Part shown: positions 9,509 through 21,000 of the stretch, piece after piece
Layout: every line of letters starts with the position of its first letter
Position numbering within the stretch: position 1 is the stretch's first letter
NCBI RefSeq assembly: GCF_000372725.1
Contig: NW_005201092.1
Location: 1,128,866-1,152,322 of the forward strand
DNA: 23,457 nt
Direction: 5' to 3'
Source: Emiliania huxleyi CCMP1516
Lineage: Eukaryota; Haptophyta; Isochrysidales; Noelaerhabdaceae
Made by a program: the position numbers and the translations under genes
The notes under the pieces: generated by a model
Told to the model about the DNA's origin: nothing
The model's database searches: none
Seen by the model: the letters and a program-made list of their open reading frames with translations, nothing else

Positions 9509-10839
9509 ATGAGAGCAAACCAGCAGCAAGCTGCTGCTGCTGCAGAGCCCACAGTCTCGACGAACACCGATCCAGCTGGCGGCAGCGGCCGCGACGACAG
9601 TGACAGCACTGTGGACCCCGCCGACAAGGCCGACTCCTTGGCGGAGAACGCAAGGGAAACGGCTGTCGAGGCCACAGTCTCAACGAACGCGTCTGATCCA
9701 GCTGGCAGCTGCGGCGGCGACGACAGTGACAGCACTGTGGGCCCCGCCGACGAGGGAGGTTGCGACAGCGAGCCGGCCTCTGCCCCGGCGCTGTGCGAGT
9801 TTGCCGACGTCGAGACCCTTGAGCTGCTCAGCGCGCGGCTGCTCAACACTATGGCGACACGGGTCGTGCAAGGTGGCCTGCAGCCCAGCGACGCAATGGC
9901 CGAGGTTCGTGGGCTGCTCTCGGAGAAGCTCTCCTCGGCCAAGAAGGGCCCGCGCGGCCTCGCGGTGCTCCACGCCCGCCTGGAGAAGCTCGAGGCGCGG
10001 CGCTCGTTCGGAGGGCGCTTCGTCTCGAACGCGGCGGACAAGGTCGCGGGCAAGGCGCGCGAACTCGAGGTACGAGGCGAGTACCGGCACGGAGGCCGCC
10101 AGCGCCTCGCGCTGCAGCTGGTGCAGCGGTACGACACGACTCGGGAGTGGCACTGCGGCTGTGACATGGAGCAGCTCGGCTCGACGGAGCGCGAGGTGCG
10201 GCGGCGGGAGAGAGCCGCGTGCGAGAGACGCGGCGGCCCCTCTGACCGCGTCGCCTCTGCCCTCCGTCGCAGCGCCACCTGACGAGCTGCGTCTTCCGGC
10301 CGGTCGGCTGCTCGCACGCTGGCTGCACTGCCCTCTTCAGCGCGCGGTACGAGGCGGCGCACGACGGCAGCTGCGAGTTCAAGGTGGTGCGGTGTGCGCT
10401 CGGCTGCAAGGAGAGCCTGCCGCGGCGCGACATGGAGGCGCACGTCGCAGGCCCCTGTGCGATGCGGCCCGCCGAGTGCCCTTTCCGAGCGCTCGGCTGC
10501 CTCGCGCCGGGGCTGGTGCAGGGCGAGGTCGCCTCGCATCTAGAGGAGGCGAGGGACGCGCACCTGCAGCTCGCCATGGCGAGGCTGCTGCAGCAGGACC
10601 AAGAGCTGAGCGAGCTGCGGCAGGCCATGACCGAGATGAGGGCGGCGGCCGAGACGACCGCCGCAACGTCGGCCAGTGCGGCGGCGAGCACCATCGCCGG
10701 GCTGCAGAAGAAGATCGCGGCGCTGGAGGCGGGCCAGGCGGCGGCCCAGGCGGCGGCCAAAAAGTCGGCGGCGCAGGCCAAGGACACGACCGCGGCGCTG
10801 GCAACCCGTTTGGCCAAGTTGGAGCGAGAGCGAGGCTGA
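9509..10839 (+). CDS. protein with TRAF-type zinc finger and coiled coil
   Basis: Exons 9509-10195 and 10273-10839 join in phase 0 across a 77-bp GT-AG intron (GAG|GTGCGG ... CGCAG|CGCCAC), giving about 417 residues. The N-terminal 90 residues are low-complexity and contain two copies of a segment like VSTN-DPAG-DDSDSTV-PAD. A helical region follows (LLSEKLSSAKKG...LHARLEKLEARR). Exon 2 opens with Cys/His-rich sequence HLTSC-PVGC-AGC-H-C-VVRCALGCKE-H-PCAMRPAECPFRALGC, the spacing of TRAF-type zinc fingers. It ends in an alanine/glutamine-rich coiled coil (about residues 335-417). By family knowledge such fingers mediate protein contacts, often in ubiquitin signalling; the partner is unknown and there is no RING domain. 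The frame is open back to 9239, so an earlier start is possible. Confidence 0.72.
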
Positions 10840-12065
10840 TCATAACTACTTCACCGCATGATCAGTAACCTGGGTTTTGGGTTTAGAGACTAGAACGTGC
10901 CGCGTCCGAGTGTCGTGTCCGTTCAAGGATCTGAATATTTTGATATGTACGGAGAAACACTGGCACGGGATTTTTCAATGTTGCGATTACCTCCCGAAGG
11001 TGGATGATTTTTTCCTCGAGGGGGGGATTTTTCCTCCCTCTAAGTATAGAGAATTTGAGAGAAAAGTGTAATCTGTAAACACTAAAAACTATTCGGCGCT
11101 CCGCCAGGTTCACAGAACGAGCGTGTGAAGGCCGTGGAATCCATGGCGCGCGTAGCTATGAAAGGGACCGCGGCCGCGGAACCGGCGGCGGACGGGGCTG
11201 GTGCGCAAGCGCCGGTCACCGGTCGCGATCTCATCCGCCGCCGCGAGCTGCACCTGCAGGCAGGCAGCGCGACTGACACATGGCTGGGCCTGCAGCGACA
11301 GCCACGACCGCGTGCGCGCGTCGACCAGCTCCCCTCTCGTCCTCGTGCTGCCGCTTGGAGAGCTTGTTCGTTGCTGCGCCCCTTGCTTGTGCTTGCTGTG
11401 AAGAAGGTATATTTCTTCTCAATATCAAGGTCTGAGTGTGAAACCTTCCCTGGGTCTGTCCCTCACCCTCACTCACTGTCGTCCAATGGGAGGTTGCTCC
11501 TTGAGCAAGTGCTATCCTGTGAACCTAAGGTAAGGTAAGGTAAGGTGAACGTCTCCACACACACAAAGTGGTGGGGCAAGGGGGGCGACCCTCGCATCTC
11601 CAGGGCCGGGGAGCTAAGAGAAAAGAATCTTGCAACAAAACTCCCTCGCACAACACTGGGCACGGGACTGGCGCGCACTGGCACTAACACAGGTACACCA
11701 CGGGAGCCGCCTAAGCGACTCCTGCGAGGGTGGCGAGGCACTTAGCTCCGTGAGAAAAGAAAGACAGACATACAAACCAAACGAGGGATGGACTCCCACG
11801 TAGGTAAAATTCTTTATTCCTCCTCGGGGCGCCGCGATGAACCGCGCGCCAGAGAGGCCTACAGCAGGCCGTCTGTTTCTTTATTCCTCATCTCTAGCCT
11901 CCGCGTACCGGGGTACTACCAGGTCCAGCGAGCTCCAGCCATTGCAGCCGCTACAGGTGTGTGAACCGAACCCCGAGGCAGCGAGCAGCCCTCCGCAAGA
12001 CCGAGCCCCCGCGAGGTTGACAGCGGAGTAGGCTGGGGCTATACCAGACAGCGGCGAGCTCGGGC
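10840..12065. other. intergenic region, no convincing gene
   Basis: 10850-11100 is AT-richer than its surroundings and may be the 3' flank of the TRAF-type gene. A plus-strand frame at 11125-11538 has no recognisable features. An inverted copy of the dispersed repeat lies at 11524-11603. The sequence TTCTTTATTCCTC occurs twice (about 11810 and 11877). The last few hundred bases are probably the promoter and 5' UTR of the glucan synthase fusion gene. Confidence 0.5.
11524..11603 (-). mobile_element. short dispersed repeat with pentamer tail, copy 3 (inverted)
   Basis: Reverse complement of the 4734-4810 module: it starts with GGTAAGGTAAGG pentamers and ends with the complement of GGAGATGCGAGGGTCGCC. 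A few substitutions separate it from copies 1 and 2. I see no flanking duplication. Confidence 0.72.
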
Positions 12066-15000
12066 ATGTTCGCTTGTTTATCTCTCTCTCTCTCGGCTCA
12101 TGCATTTTCTGGAGGCCCCCGCCAGCTGCAAAGCTGGCTGTTCGGCTGGCCAGAGAGCGACAGCAGCAGCAACGCGACCAGCAGCAACGCGTGGGATGGG
12201 TCACTCATAGACGTCGACACACCGCTGGAAGAGCTCGAGACGGTCGGCCTTGGCGATGGCGAGAGCTACCGGCTGGTCATGTCGGACGAGTTTGAGACCG
12301 AGGGCCGCCGCTTCAGCGAGGTCTCGAGCGTCTGAGCGCCCTCGCTTCCACCAGCTCGTCCCGTCAGCTGTCTCGCTCGCCGTCTCAGGTGGACCGCGAC
12401 CCGATCTGGACGGCCGTCGCAAGGCACGACCCGACAAACGGCAACCTGGCATACATGACGCCGCAGATGGTGAGCACTCACGCGGGCGCGCTCGAGATCT
12501 ACACCACAAACACGGGCTTCCGCGCCTCGCGGTACGCCTCCGGCTCCGTGCAGTCGTGGGAGAAGGCTTGCTTGCAGGGCGGCATCGTCGACGTCTCCTT
12601 CTCCCTGCCCGGCGAGCCGGGCGCGCCTGGCGTCTGGCGCGCACCCCTCCGCCGCCCTCCACCGCCTGGCACTCTGCTCCTGCCGCCAGCTCACCGGAGG
12701 CGCTGCCACGCCACGCACCGCCATCTCGATGCTCACTCACTCTGCTTCTGTCTACGCCACGCCAGGCCCGCCATCTTGTCACAGGCCTGCCATCTGGATG
12801 CTCGGCAACCTCGGGCGGGCCACCTACCCGCTCTCGAACGATGGCCTCTGGCCCTTCTCCTTCGGCGCGTGCGACCGGTCTCTCGGAGGCCAGGCGGCAC
12901 GCTAGGGCTCGGCGCCATAGCCTCGGCGCCCTCCTGGAACCTTCCTGGAACCTTCCCATCAGCTCGGCACCCTCCACCACAACAGACACACGAGCCGACT
13001 CGCCACAGCACACACCGCTACCCCGTGCCCGCCACTGCCCGCCACTGCTCGCCTCTGCCCCCCCGCGGGACTCTCCTCCCCCGCGGGACGGTGCTGTCGG
13101 CCTGCTCGGACCGTAACACAGGAGCCTTCTAGGAGCCTTCTAGGAACGTTCTAGGTGCTGTCGGCCTGCTCGGACCAGCCAGCGCGCGGCTCGGGGCTGC
13201 GGCCGTACCAGGGGCGAGGCGTGCCGGAGGTGGAGCTGCTCGAGGACATGTCGCAGGACATGTCCGCGATATGTCCGAGACATGTCACATAGGCGTGCCG
13301 GAGGTGGACTTGCTCGAGGCGCGCCCGTGCGCCGACATCGCCGCCGCCAGCGACAGGCCCGCGCTCGCGGTGGCGCACAACAACCTCACGTGCGGCATCA
13401 CAACCTTCCAGGCGCAGCCTCGGGCATCGCAGCCAGAGCCCCGCAGCAGCAGCCAGAAGAGCCCCGCGCCACGCCGCCGCCCAGGCGCCGCCGCCCCCCC
13501 GGGTCTCACGCCCAACCTCTGTGGCGACAGGTTGCGCCACGCCTGCCGGGCCGGCTCCGTCCGAACCACGGCTCCTTCCCGTCGGCGCGCCGGCCTTGGT
13601 ACCCCAACCTGACTTTCGGCCGCCGCTCCGAGATCGACGCCCTCTGGTACGGAGGGGACCACTTCGACTCGCTCGGCGCCTACTTCCCGCTCTCTCCCTC
13701 CTACCACACCCCGCCCCGCACACCGCACTCCGGCGCGGCCGCGGCGGCGGAGGCGGCCGGAAGCTACGGCGGATTCGGCAGCTCGCTCTTCGACGCGAGC
13801 GCCGCTCTCTCCCCCCGCCGCCTCGGCGTCTCTCGAGACGTCACCCGGCGGGCGGGCGGGCGTAGGCGGGCTTCTTCGGCGCGCCGCCCGCCGACGCCAC
13901 CCCGAGGAGCGACCGCGCCCTCTCGCACTTTCGGTTCGAGTACGAGCCGGGCGCGGACGGCTTCATGCGATGGTTCCTCGACGGCGCGCGCAGCCCAGCA
14001 CGAGCCCGCCCACGCCCACGCGTCCTAGAAGTTTCCCAGAAGGTTCCCAGAAGGTTCCTAGACGGTTCCTGGACGGTTCCTGGACGGTTCCTAGACGGTT
14101 CCTAGAAGGTTAGAAGGCACGAGCCCGGCCACGCAGTCCCGCACTCCCCAGCCACGCACACTCCCGACCCGGCCCCGCCCGCCGCCGCCCTCGTCGCACG
14201 CGCGCCCTCGCCGCCCCGTGCCGCCGCCCAAGCCGCCCTCTCCCCTGCCCGCAGGATCGCTCGTCTTCGAGGCGACCGGCGAGTCGCTCCGCCCGCGCCG
14301 CGTCCCCGGCGGCGGGCACGTCGGCCAGCGGCTCGTGCCGGAGGAGCCGATGCCCCCCATCGTCTCTCATCGTCTCTCATCGTCTCTCATCGTCTCTCAT
14401 CGCCTCTCCGCTGTACCCCGTCACAGGAGCCTATGTACCTCATCATCTCGGCCGCCGTCTCGCGCGTCTTCTCGGGCAGGATCGACCAGGCCATCTTCCC
14501 GACAGTCTTCCGCATCGGCCACGTCCGCTTCTACCAGCGCGCCAGCGGGCGGCAGCGCACCTCGTGCTCGCCCCCCGACCACCCGACGGCGGGCTGGATC
14601 GCGCAGCACTGGTGGGCAAACGGCAAGCAGGCGCCCCCCTCGGTCGACAACCTGCTCCGCGCCTCCGTCCTTCTCTCGGGCTGCGTCGCCGCACTCGGCG
14701 CCCTCGCGCTGCTGCTGAGTGAGGAGCACGTCCGCCTCGCGCTCGCACTGCTGTTCGGCGCCTTCTTCTGCGCCGCGCTCGCCTCCGCCGGCCTCGCCCG
14801 CTACCTCGGCGTCTCTCCCGACGACGCGTGGCTCGGGCCGCAAACCGCGGGCGGCGACAGCGCCACCAGCTCGCTCACGCTGTCGGCCGGCGTGCCGCTG
14901 CGCAGCCACGTCTGGAGCTTGTCTGGAACCATCTAGGACCCTTCCTGGAGCCTTCTAGGCGTGTCGCTGCGCAGCCACGTCTGGAACTTGTCGGCGGAGC

Positions 15001-18000
15001 GGGCTCGGGCGGCGTCGCTCGCGCGGTGCGGTTCGCGGAGAGGGAGCCGAGACATGCCCGACGCGTAGCCGAGAGGGGTCCGAGAGGGGTCCGAGAGGGG
15101 TCCGAGAGGGGTCTTGTCGCGCGACTCTCCGATCGGGTGGGGCGGCGACGGTTCCGCGGCGCGAGGCAGGAGGTGCCTAGAAGGTGCCTAGAAGGTTCCG
15201 CGGCGCGAGGCAGCCTGGCCGTGGCCGCAGGCTCTTTGCCGATCGCCTCGTCTACCTCGCTTGCGTCGTCGAGGCGGCGGTGGTGGGCGGCTTGCTGCTG
15301 ACCATCCTCTCGGAGCTCACTCTCTGCCTGGCGACCGCCTTCTCCGTCTCGCTCCTCGCGCTGCAGGCGAGCCGCACGCACCGCACCACCTCGCACCGCT
15401 CGCACTGCCTCGCACCGCACTGCCTCGCACCGCACTGCCTCGCACCGCACTGCCTCGCACCGCACTGCCTCGCACCGCACTGCCTCGCACCGCACTGCCT
15501 CGCACCGCACTGCCTCGCACCGCACTGCCTCGCACCGCACTGCCTCGCACCGCACTGCCTCGCACCGCACTGCCTCGCACCGCACTGCCTCGCACCGCCT
15601 TGACTCTGGCTCCGTCGGGCAGCAGGCGAGAGCGCTGCCCCGCCTGCTCTAGGAACCTTCTAGGAACCTTCTAGGAACCTTCTAGGCGAGAGCGCTGCCC
15701 CGCCTGCTCGTGGCTCTCTTGGGCGCGCTTGCCGCCAGGGAGGGCGGGCAGGACGAGGGCGGCGGTCGGGTCGGCTCTCTGTCCGCCGCCGTTCCGCTGC
15801 CGCCGGTCGGGCCGCCGCTTCCGCATCCGCGCGGCTGGTCGGCGGGCGAAGAGCTCTCCCTGCTCCTCTTCCCCCTCTTCCTCTTTGTCGCGCTCGTCTC
15901 GGGCTTGGCTGCCATTCACGTCCGCAAGGCGTTCCTCGAGGCCGCGACGGCGTTGTGCGGCGCGCAGCTGCTTTGGCTCGGCGCCGCAAGCTTGGCGGGC
16001 GGCGAGGCGATGTTCGACGTGCGGCACTAGGAACCTTCTAGGAACCTTCTAGGAACCTTCCGAGAGGGGTCTAGGCGATGCTCGACGTGCGGCACGCCGT
16101 CGAAGGGCTCGCGGGGTCCGGCGTGCAGGGCGACCTCGGCAGGAGCTCCTCGCCGTGGGCTGCGCCGGTGGTGGTCGCCCTTACCAGCGTCGCCTTGCTG
16201 CGCCACGCCCGCTGCCTGCGCCGGGGCAGCTGGACCCGCTCCCCTTCTAAGTCAACTGTTAATTAACTGTTAATTAATGTTGAATTACTACTAGGCAGCT
16301 GGACCCGCTCTGCCGCGGCCTCGGTGTGCGTGTGCTGCAGGCCAAGGTCCGAGGCGGGGCTGTGGTCTCTGGTGTGGCGGGCGAGCGGTCAGCTCTGGCA
16401 GGAGCTGGCGGATGACGTCGACGACGAGGAGGACCCCGCCGCCAGCCCGTCTGCAGCGGAGGCGCGTCGCGGTCGACGTCTGCCAGGCGCAGCCGTCGGT
16501 CGAGCGCTGGTGGCTAGCCACCGCCCGCCGGCACGGGCAGAGGCGGCCACGAAGGGCAGCCTGTCCGGTGGCGGCCACCTCCTCGCGCCGGCTCCTCGCA
16601 GCCAGCCGCCAGCGGGGGAGGCGCGCCGCTCCCCGCTCGTCTCCGCCGCAAGCTCGGCTGGCCTCCGCCGGGTCGTCTCCGCCGAAGCCTTCACCGCCCG
16701 GCCGGCCCCTTGGTGGGGGGACCCTACGGCCCCTTGGTGGGGGGACCCTACGGCCCCTTGGTGGGGGGACCCTACGGCCCCTTGGTGGGGGGACGGCTCG
16801 CCGCCGGAGGAGAGGCGGTGGCTGCCGCCGCTGCAGCAGTGCACCGCGGTGGATGCGAGCGGGGCGCTCGGCAGTCCTGTGGTGAAGCAGCTCTGCGCCG
16901 TCGCCGCCGCGTTTGAGGCCGACTTCGGTTTCCAGCGCTCGGTGGTGTGCAACCAGCTCGAGCACTTACTCCGGCTGCTCGCCGCGAGAGCGGCGCGCTT
17001 ACCCTTCTCCGCCCCCGAGCGTGCGGCGCGCGCCGCCGACTCGCTCCATGCGCACCTCTTTGCGTCGTACTTCACCTGGTGCGAGCACGTGCGCGCCGAG
17101 CCGCGCTGCTCTCCCGCAGCAGCGCGGGCGAGGCACGGGCCGGGCGCTGCGGGCGGGGCGGCCGAGGCGGGCGGCGAGGAGGCGGGCGAGGGCGGGCTCG
17201 CCGAGGCGGAGGCTCGCCGGGCAGAGTGCTTGCTCTACTTGCTCGTTTGGGCCGAGGCGGCAAACTTGCGCCACGCATCGGAGGCCGTCTGGTGGCTCTT
17301 CCACCAGCTCTCCGACTTGGCGAAACCGCTGCCGCGCCCCTTCGCGCTGGCGAGCGTGGCGCCGCTCTACGCGTCGCTCGTCCACCTCTTCTGCGAGCGA
17401 GCGCACCCACTCAACTACGACGACGTCAACGAGGCCTTCTGGCGACCCGACTGCCTCGGGTGGAGCCTCGAGGGGAGCGGCGCCGGCAGTGCCGCCGCGC
17501 AGCTCCGCGGGCTGGCAAAGGAGTACCGCGAGCGCCGCTCCTGGCTGCACATGCTCGGTGCGTTCGAGCACGTCTACTTTGCGCACTGGATCATGCTGCG
17601 GCTGATGCTCGGCGCGACGCTCGGCCTCAACACCTGCATCGCCGCCGAGTTCGGCGTGCCCTGCGAGGCGGGCGAGGAGTCGGACGCCGTGATGGCACTA
17701 GGAACCTTCTAGGAACCTTCTTGGAACCTTCTAGGCGGGCGAGGAGTCGGACGCCGCGCTGCGCGTGTTGCAGTTCGAGGCGACCCTCGTGGTGGACGTG
17801 CAGGCGTACCGCGTCCTCTCGGGCTTGCTGCAGCTGTGGGCGCGCTTCCCCACCTGCGACCCGCCTGCCAAGCTCGACGCGGTGCTGCGCGTCGCGCTCG
17901 ACCTGCTCCTCTCTCTCGCGCTCAACGTGGCGCTCTGGTTCTCGCTCCGCGACCAGCACCTGCACCACTGGGCGATGGCGCTGCTGCTCTCGATCGCCGT

Positions 18001-21000
18001 CTTCGTGCGGCCGACCCTGTCCAGCCTGCGCTTCCTCGTGGTGCGGCCGGGCGGCGGCGGCGGCGGCGGCGGAAGCAGTGGTCAGCCCACTCTGGGGCGC
18101 GAGCGGCTGCTCTCGCTGTTTGGCATCGAGGTGAATGCACTGCGAATGCACTGCGAATGCACTGCGAATGCACTGCGAATGCACTGCGAATGCACTGCGA
18201 ATGCACTGCGAATGCACTGCGAATGCACTGCGAATGCACTGCGAATTCGCTGCGAATTCGCTGCGAATTGCCTGCGAATTGCCTGCTAACTCTAACTGCT
18301 CGCTGTTTGGCATCGAGGTGAATGCACTGCGAATGCACTGCGAATGCACTGCGAATGCACTGCGAATTGCCTGCGAATTGCCTGCTAACTCTAACTGCTC
18401 GCTGTTTGGCATCGAGGTTGCCAACGGGCCGCTCCCCGCGAGGCACGTCCGGCCGACGAGCTGGTGAAGTACTCAATCAATGGACTGATGAGTGGCTGCT
18501 ACTAACCATAGGCACGTCCGGCCGACGAGCTGGAGCGCGCTCGCTTTCTGGCTGACGCTGTTCAGCGTGCACTGCCTGCTGGTGCAGCACTACATCGCGG
18601 ACGCGCTCGTCGTCGACACGCTCGGCCTGCTCTACTCCTACTTTGGGCGAGCACCTAGAAGGTTCCAAGAAGGTTCCTAGAAGGTTCCTAGGCCTGCTCT
18701 ACTCGTACTTTGGGCGCTCGCTCACCGGCAGCTCCGGCATCGGCCTCGGCCAGCTGTTTGTGCTGCTCCTCTGCATCTGGGTGCCGGTCATCCTCTTCTT
18801 CCACCGGGAGGAACCTTCTAGGAACCTTCTTGGAACCTTCTAGGTGCCGGTCATCCTCTTCTTCCTCGTGAGCTTCTCGCTCACCTTCACACTCTGGGTG
18901 CTCGTCGTCGGGCTCTGTCGCGGGCTCGGCTCCCTCCGCATCGCACCCGAGCTCGGCCTGCCGCAGCTGCTCGCCGCCGACCGTGGACAGAACCTTCTAG
19001 GACCCTTCTTGGAACCTGCTAGGCCTGCCGCAGCTGCTCGCCGCCCACTTTGACCCGGCGGCCGACCGCTTCGAGCAACGCTGGCTCGCCAGCCGTCCGG
19101 CCCGGCTGCCCCCCAGCCCGGTCCCTGCCCAGCGAGGGTTGCGGGCGAGCCCGTCCTTTGCACCGACTGCGCGCGGGGAGGGTGGCCGTGGCTCGCCAAA
19201 TGTGATTGCCGAGGAGGCGGACGAGGCGGAGGAGACGATGATGGCGGCGGCGGCGGAGGAGGAGGCGGAGAAAGAGCTTGCGGAGGAGGAGGCGGAGGAA
19301 GAGGCTGCGGAGGAGCAGTTGCTGGGCGAGCTCGCCAAGGGGGGGGCGTGGGCCGTGTCGGCGGGGGGGCGCTCGGTCTCGCTCCCAGCAGTCGCCAATG
19401 GGTCGCGAGACGGCGCCCTTCCGCCAGACGAGGACGCGCCCGCGGACTTGTCGGGGCTACGGCTTGCTGCCCAGTGCGGGCGCCCCTCCCGTGGTGGGAC
19501 ATCTCCTCACGGCCCGGCTCCTGTGAGGCGTAGGCTGCTCGGTCGGCTGCCTGCGCGGGGCGGCTGGGGCTTTGCGCAGTGTTGGAACACGATGCTCCAC
19601 GAGATGCGGCGGCAGGATTTGGTCGACAACTCCGAGGAGACCCGGCTGCAGTTTGCGATCGTGCCGCGCGCCGTCCACCCGCCGCCGCCCGCTGCGGTCA
19701 GCGCCGCCGCCAGGGCGTGGCAAGAGCGGCCGCCGGTGCCGGGCAGTCTGCCGCCCCTGCCGCGCGCCGAGGCTGCGCCCGACGGCACGGCATTGCCGCT
19801 GCTTCTCCCGCCGCCGCTCGGGTCTCTCAAGCGCGCGCTCAGTGCGCTCCTCGCGGGCTGCCCCGTCGAGTCGCTCCCGACGCTCTGCCGCCTCTCGCTG
19901 GCGGGTGCGGCCGACATCGCGATGGCAGTTGTCTGGCCGCTGCTCGGCGCCGCGCACCAGCCCGACGTGGCGCTCGCCCTCCGAGCCCTCGCCGCTGTCG
20001 TGCCCCCGATCGCGCCAGCCACCGATGCGTCTGCCGCCGGCTCGGCCGGCCAGTCCCGCCCTTGCGGCGCGCTGCCGCCCGGCCTCCGCTCGGAGCGGGT
20101 GCTCTACGGGCTGCGCAAGGCGCTACAGCGGTGCGAGGCCTCCTCCCTCCACGAGCCGCCTCGGAGCCTCTCGGGACCTGTCTGTAGGCGCTCGTCGAGC
20201 GAATTCGTTCCTGCGAATGAGCACTGATAGACCACTCATAGAACTGTCTCAGGCGCTCGTCGAGCTGTGCGAGGCCATCTTCGCCATGATCGTCGCCTTT
20301 GATGGCCGCGCCGCCCGAGGCGTCGCTAACCCTAACCCTAACCCTAACCCTACCCTAACCCTAACGCCGCCCGAGGCGTCGCGGCGCCTAACGGCTGATT
20401 AACTCAACTACTACTAACCACTCAGTAACTGTCTCGAGGCGACGCGGCGCCTAACGGCCGTCTCGCCAAGCGGTCGGCGAGCGTAGCGTGCCTGGCGTCG
20501 GCCGCATCGCACCCGCACGACAACGGGCTCGCCGCTAGACCGGCGGGCGGCGCCGGCGGGCTAGAGGGCAGCAACGCCGCGCAGGCGCCAACGGACGGCC
20601 CGCTCGAGTCGGGACAGAACGGTGGGGGTGGACTGCGAACGACGGAGCGGCCGCAGATGGGCGACGGCGGCGGCGGCGGCGGCGCCTCGGCCGGCTCGGG
20701 CGTCGGCTTGCGGCACGCGCTGCGCTCGCGCTCCTTTGGCGATTCGCTCTCGAGCTTGTCGCGCGTCGTCTCGCTCAAGGGGCTCTCGCGCGACCTCTCG
20801 CGGCTCGACCTCACCGCCAGCCTCAACGACCTCACCGCAGCCCTCTCGCTCGCGCGCCGCCGCAGAGGCGTGACGCGCGTGCGCATCGCAGACATCGCCT
20901 CGGCCGAGGGCGCCGCCGTGCGCTCTGCGGCGCTGCCAGCGATCCAGCAGGCGCTCGCCTCTAAAAGACTACTTATAAGCTAATAATCAGCTACTAACAA

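Larger units (their letters stand above)
12228..14640 (+). other. GH16 SKN1/KRE6 domain of the fusion
   Basis: Conserved segments across exons include YRLVMSDEFETEGRRF, the tract NGNLAYMTPQMVSTHAGALEI, SVQSWEKACLQGGIVDVSFSLPG, VWPAIWMLGNLGRATYP, FGACD, the catalytic E-V-D-L-L-E (13301-13318), FRFEYEPG-GFMRWFLDG, FEATGESL, VPEEPMYLIISAAVS, IGHVRFYQ and CSPPDHPTAGWI. These match the order in yeast and fungal KRE6/SKN1. At 14335-14426 either a GT donor (QRL|EPMYL) or an unusual GA donor (VPE|EPMYL) is possible; the second fits the family better. Confidence 0.88.
14645..16225 (+). other. membrane-spanning bridge between the GH16 and GT48 parts
   Basis: Directly after the GH16 end, in the same exon, come LLRASVLLSGCVAALGALALLL and LALALLFGAFFCAALASAGLARYL. 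Later exons give LVYLACVVEAAVVGGLLLTILSELTLCLATAFSVSLLAL, SLLLFPLFLFVALVSGLAAIHV, ATALCGAQLLWLGAASLAG and VVVALTSVALLRHA. That is about six or seven membrane segments. Fungal KRE6 has a single N-terminal anchor, so this bridge is extra. Confidence 0.75.

Noticed and set aside
9496..10817. Long minus-strand frames opposite the TRAF-type gene
   Set aside because: They are low-complexity shadows of GC-rich coding DNA; the plus strand carries the Cys/His pattern and a phase-consistent intron.
14335..14426. Calling the GA donor at 14344 as certain
   Set aside because: A GT donor at 14335 also keeps the frame with loss of three residues; only transcripts can decide.
15184..15674. Overlapping long frames on both strands with pentapeptide repeats
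   Set aside because: They arise because a 15-bp unit is a multiple of three and stop-free in several frames.
12066..16300. Two adjacent genes (KRE6-like and FKS1-like) instead of one
   Set aside because: No stop, promoter-like gap or start is visible between them, and the exons between about 14427 and 16295 join in frame. I keep a residual doubt until a transcript is seen.
20327..20364. A chromosome end
   Set aside because: The telomere-like tract is only 38 bp, is flanked by copies of the same coding sequence and the gene continues on the other side.
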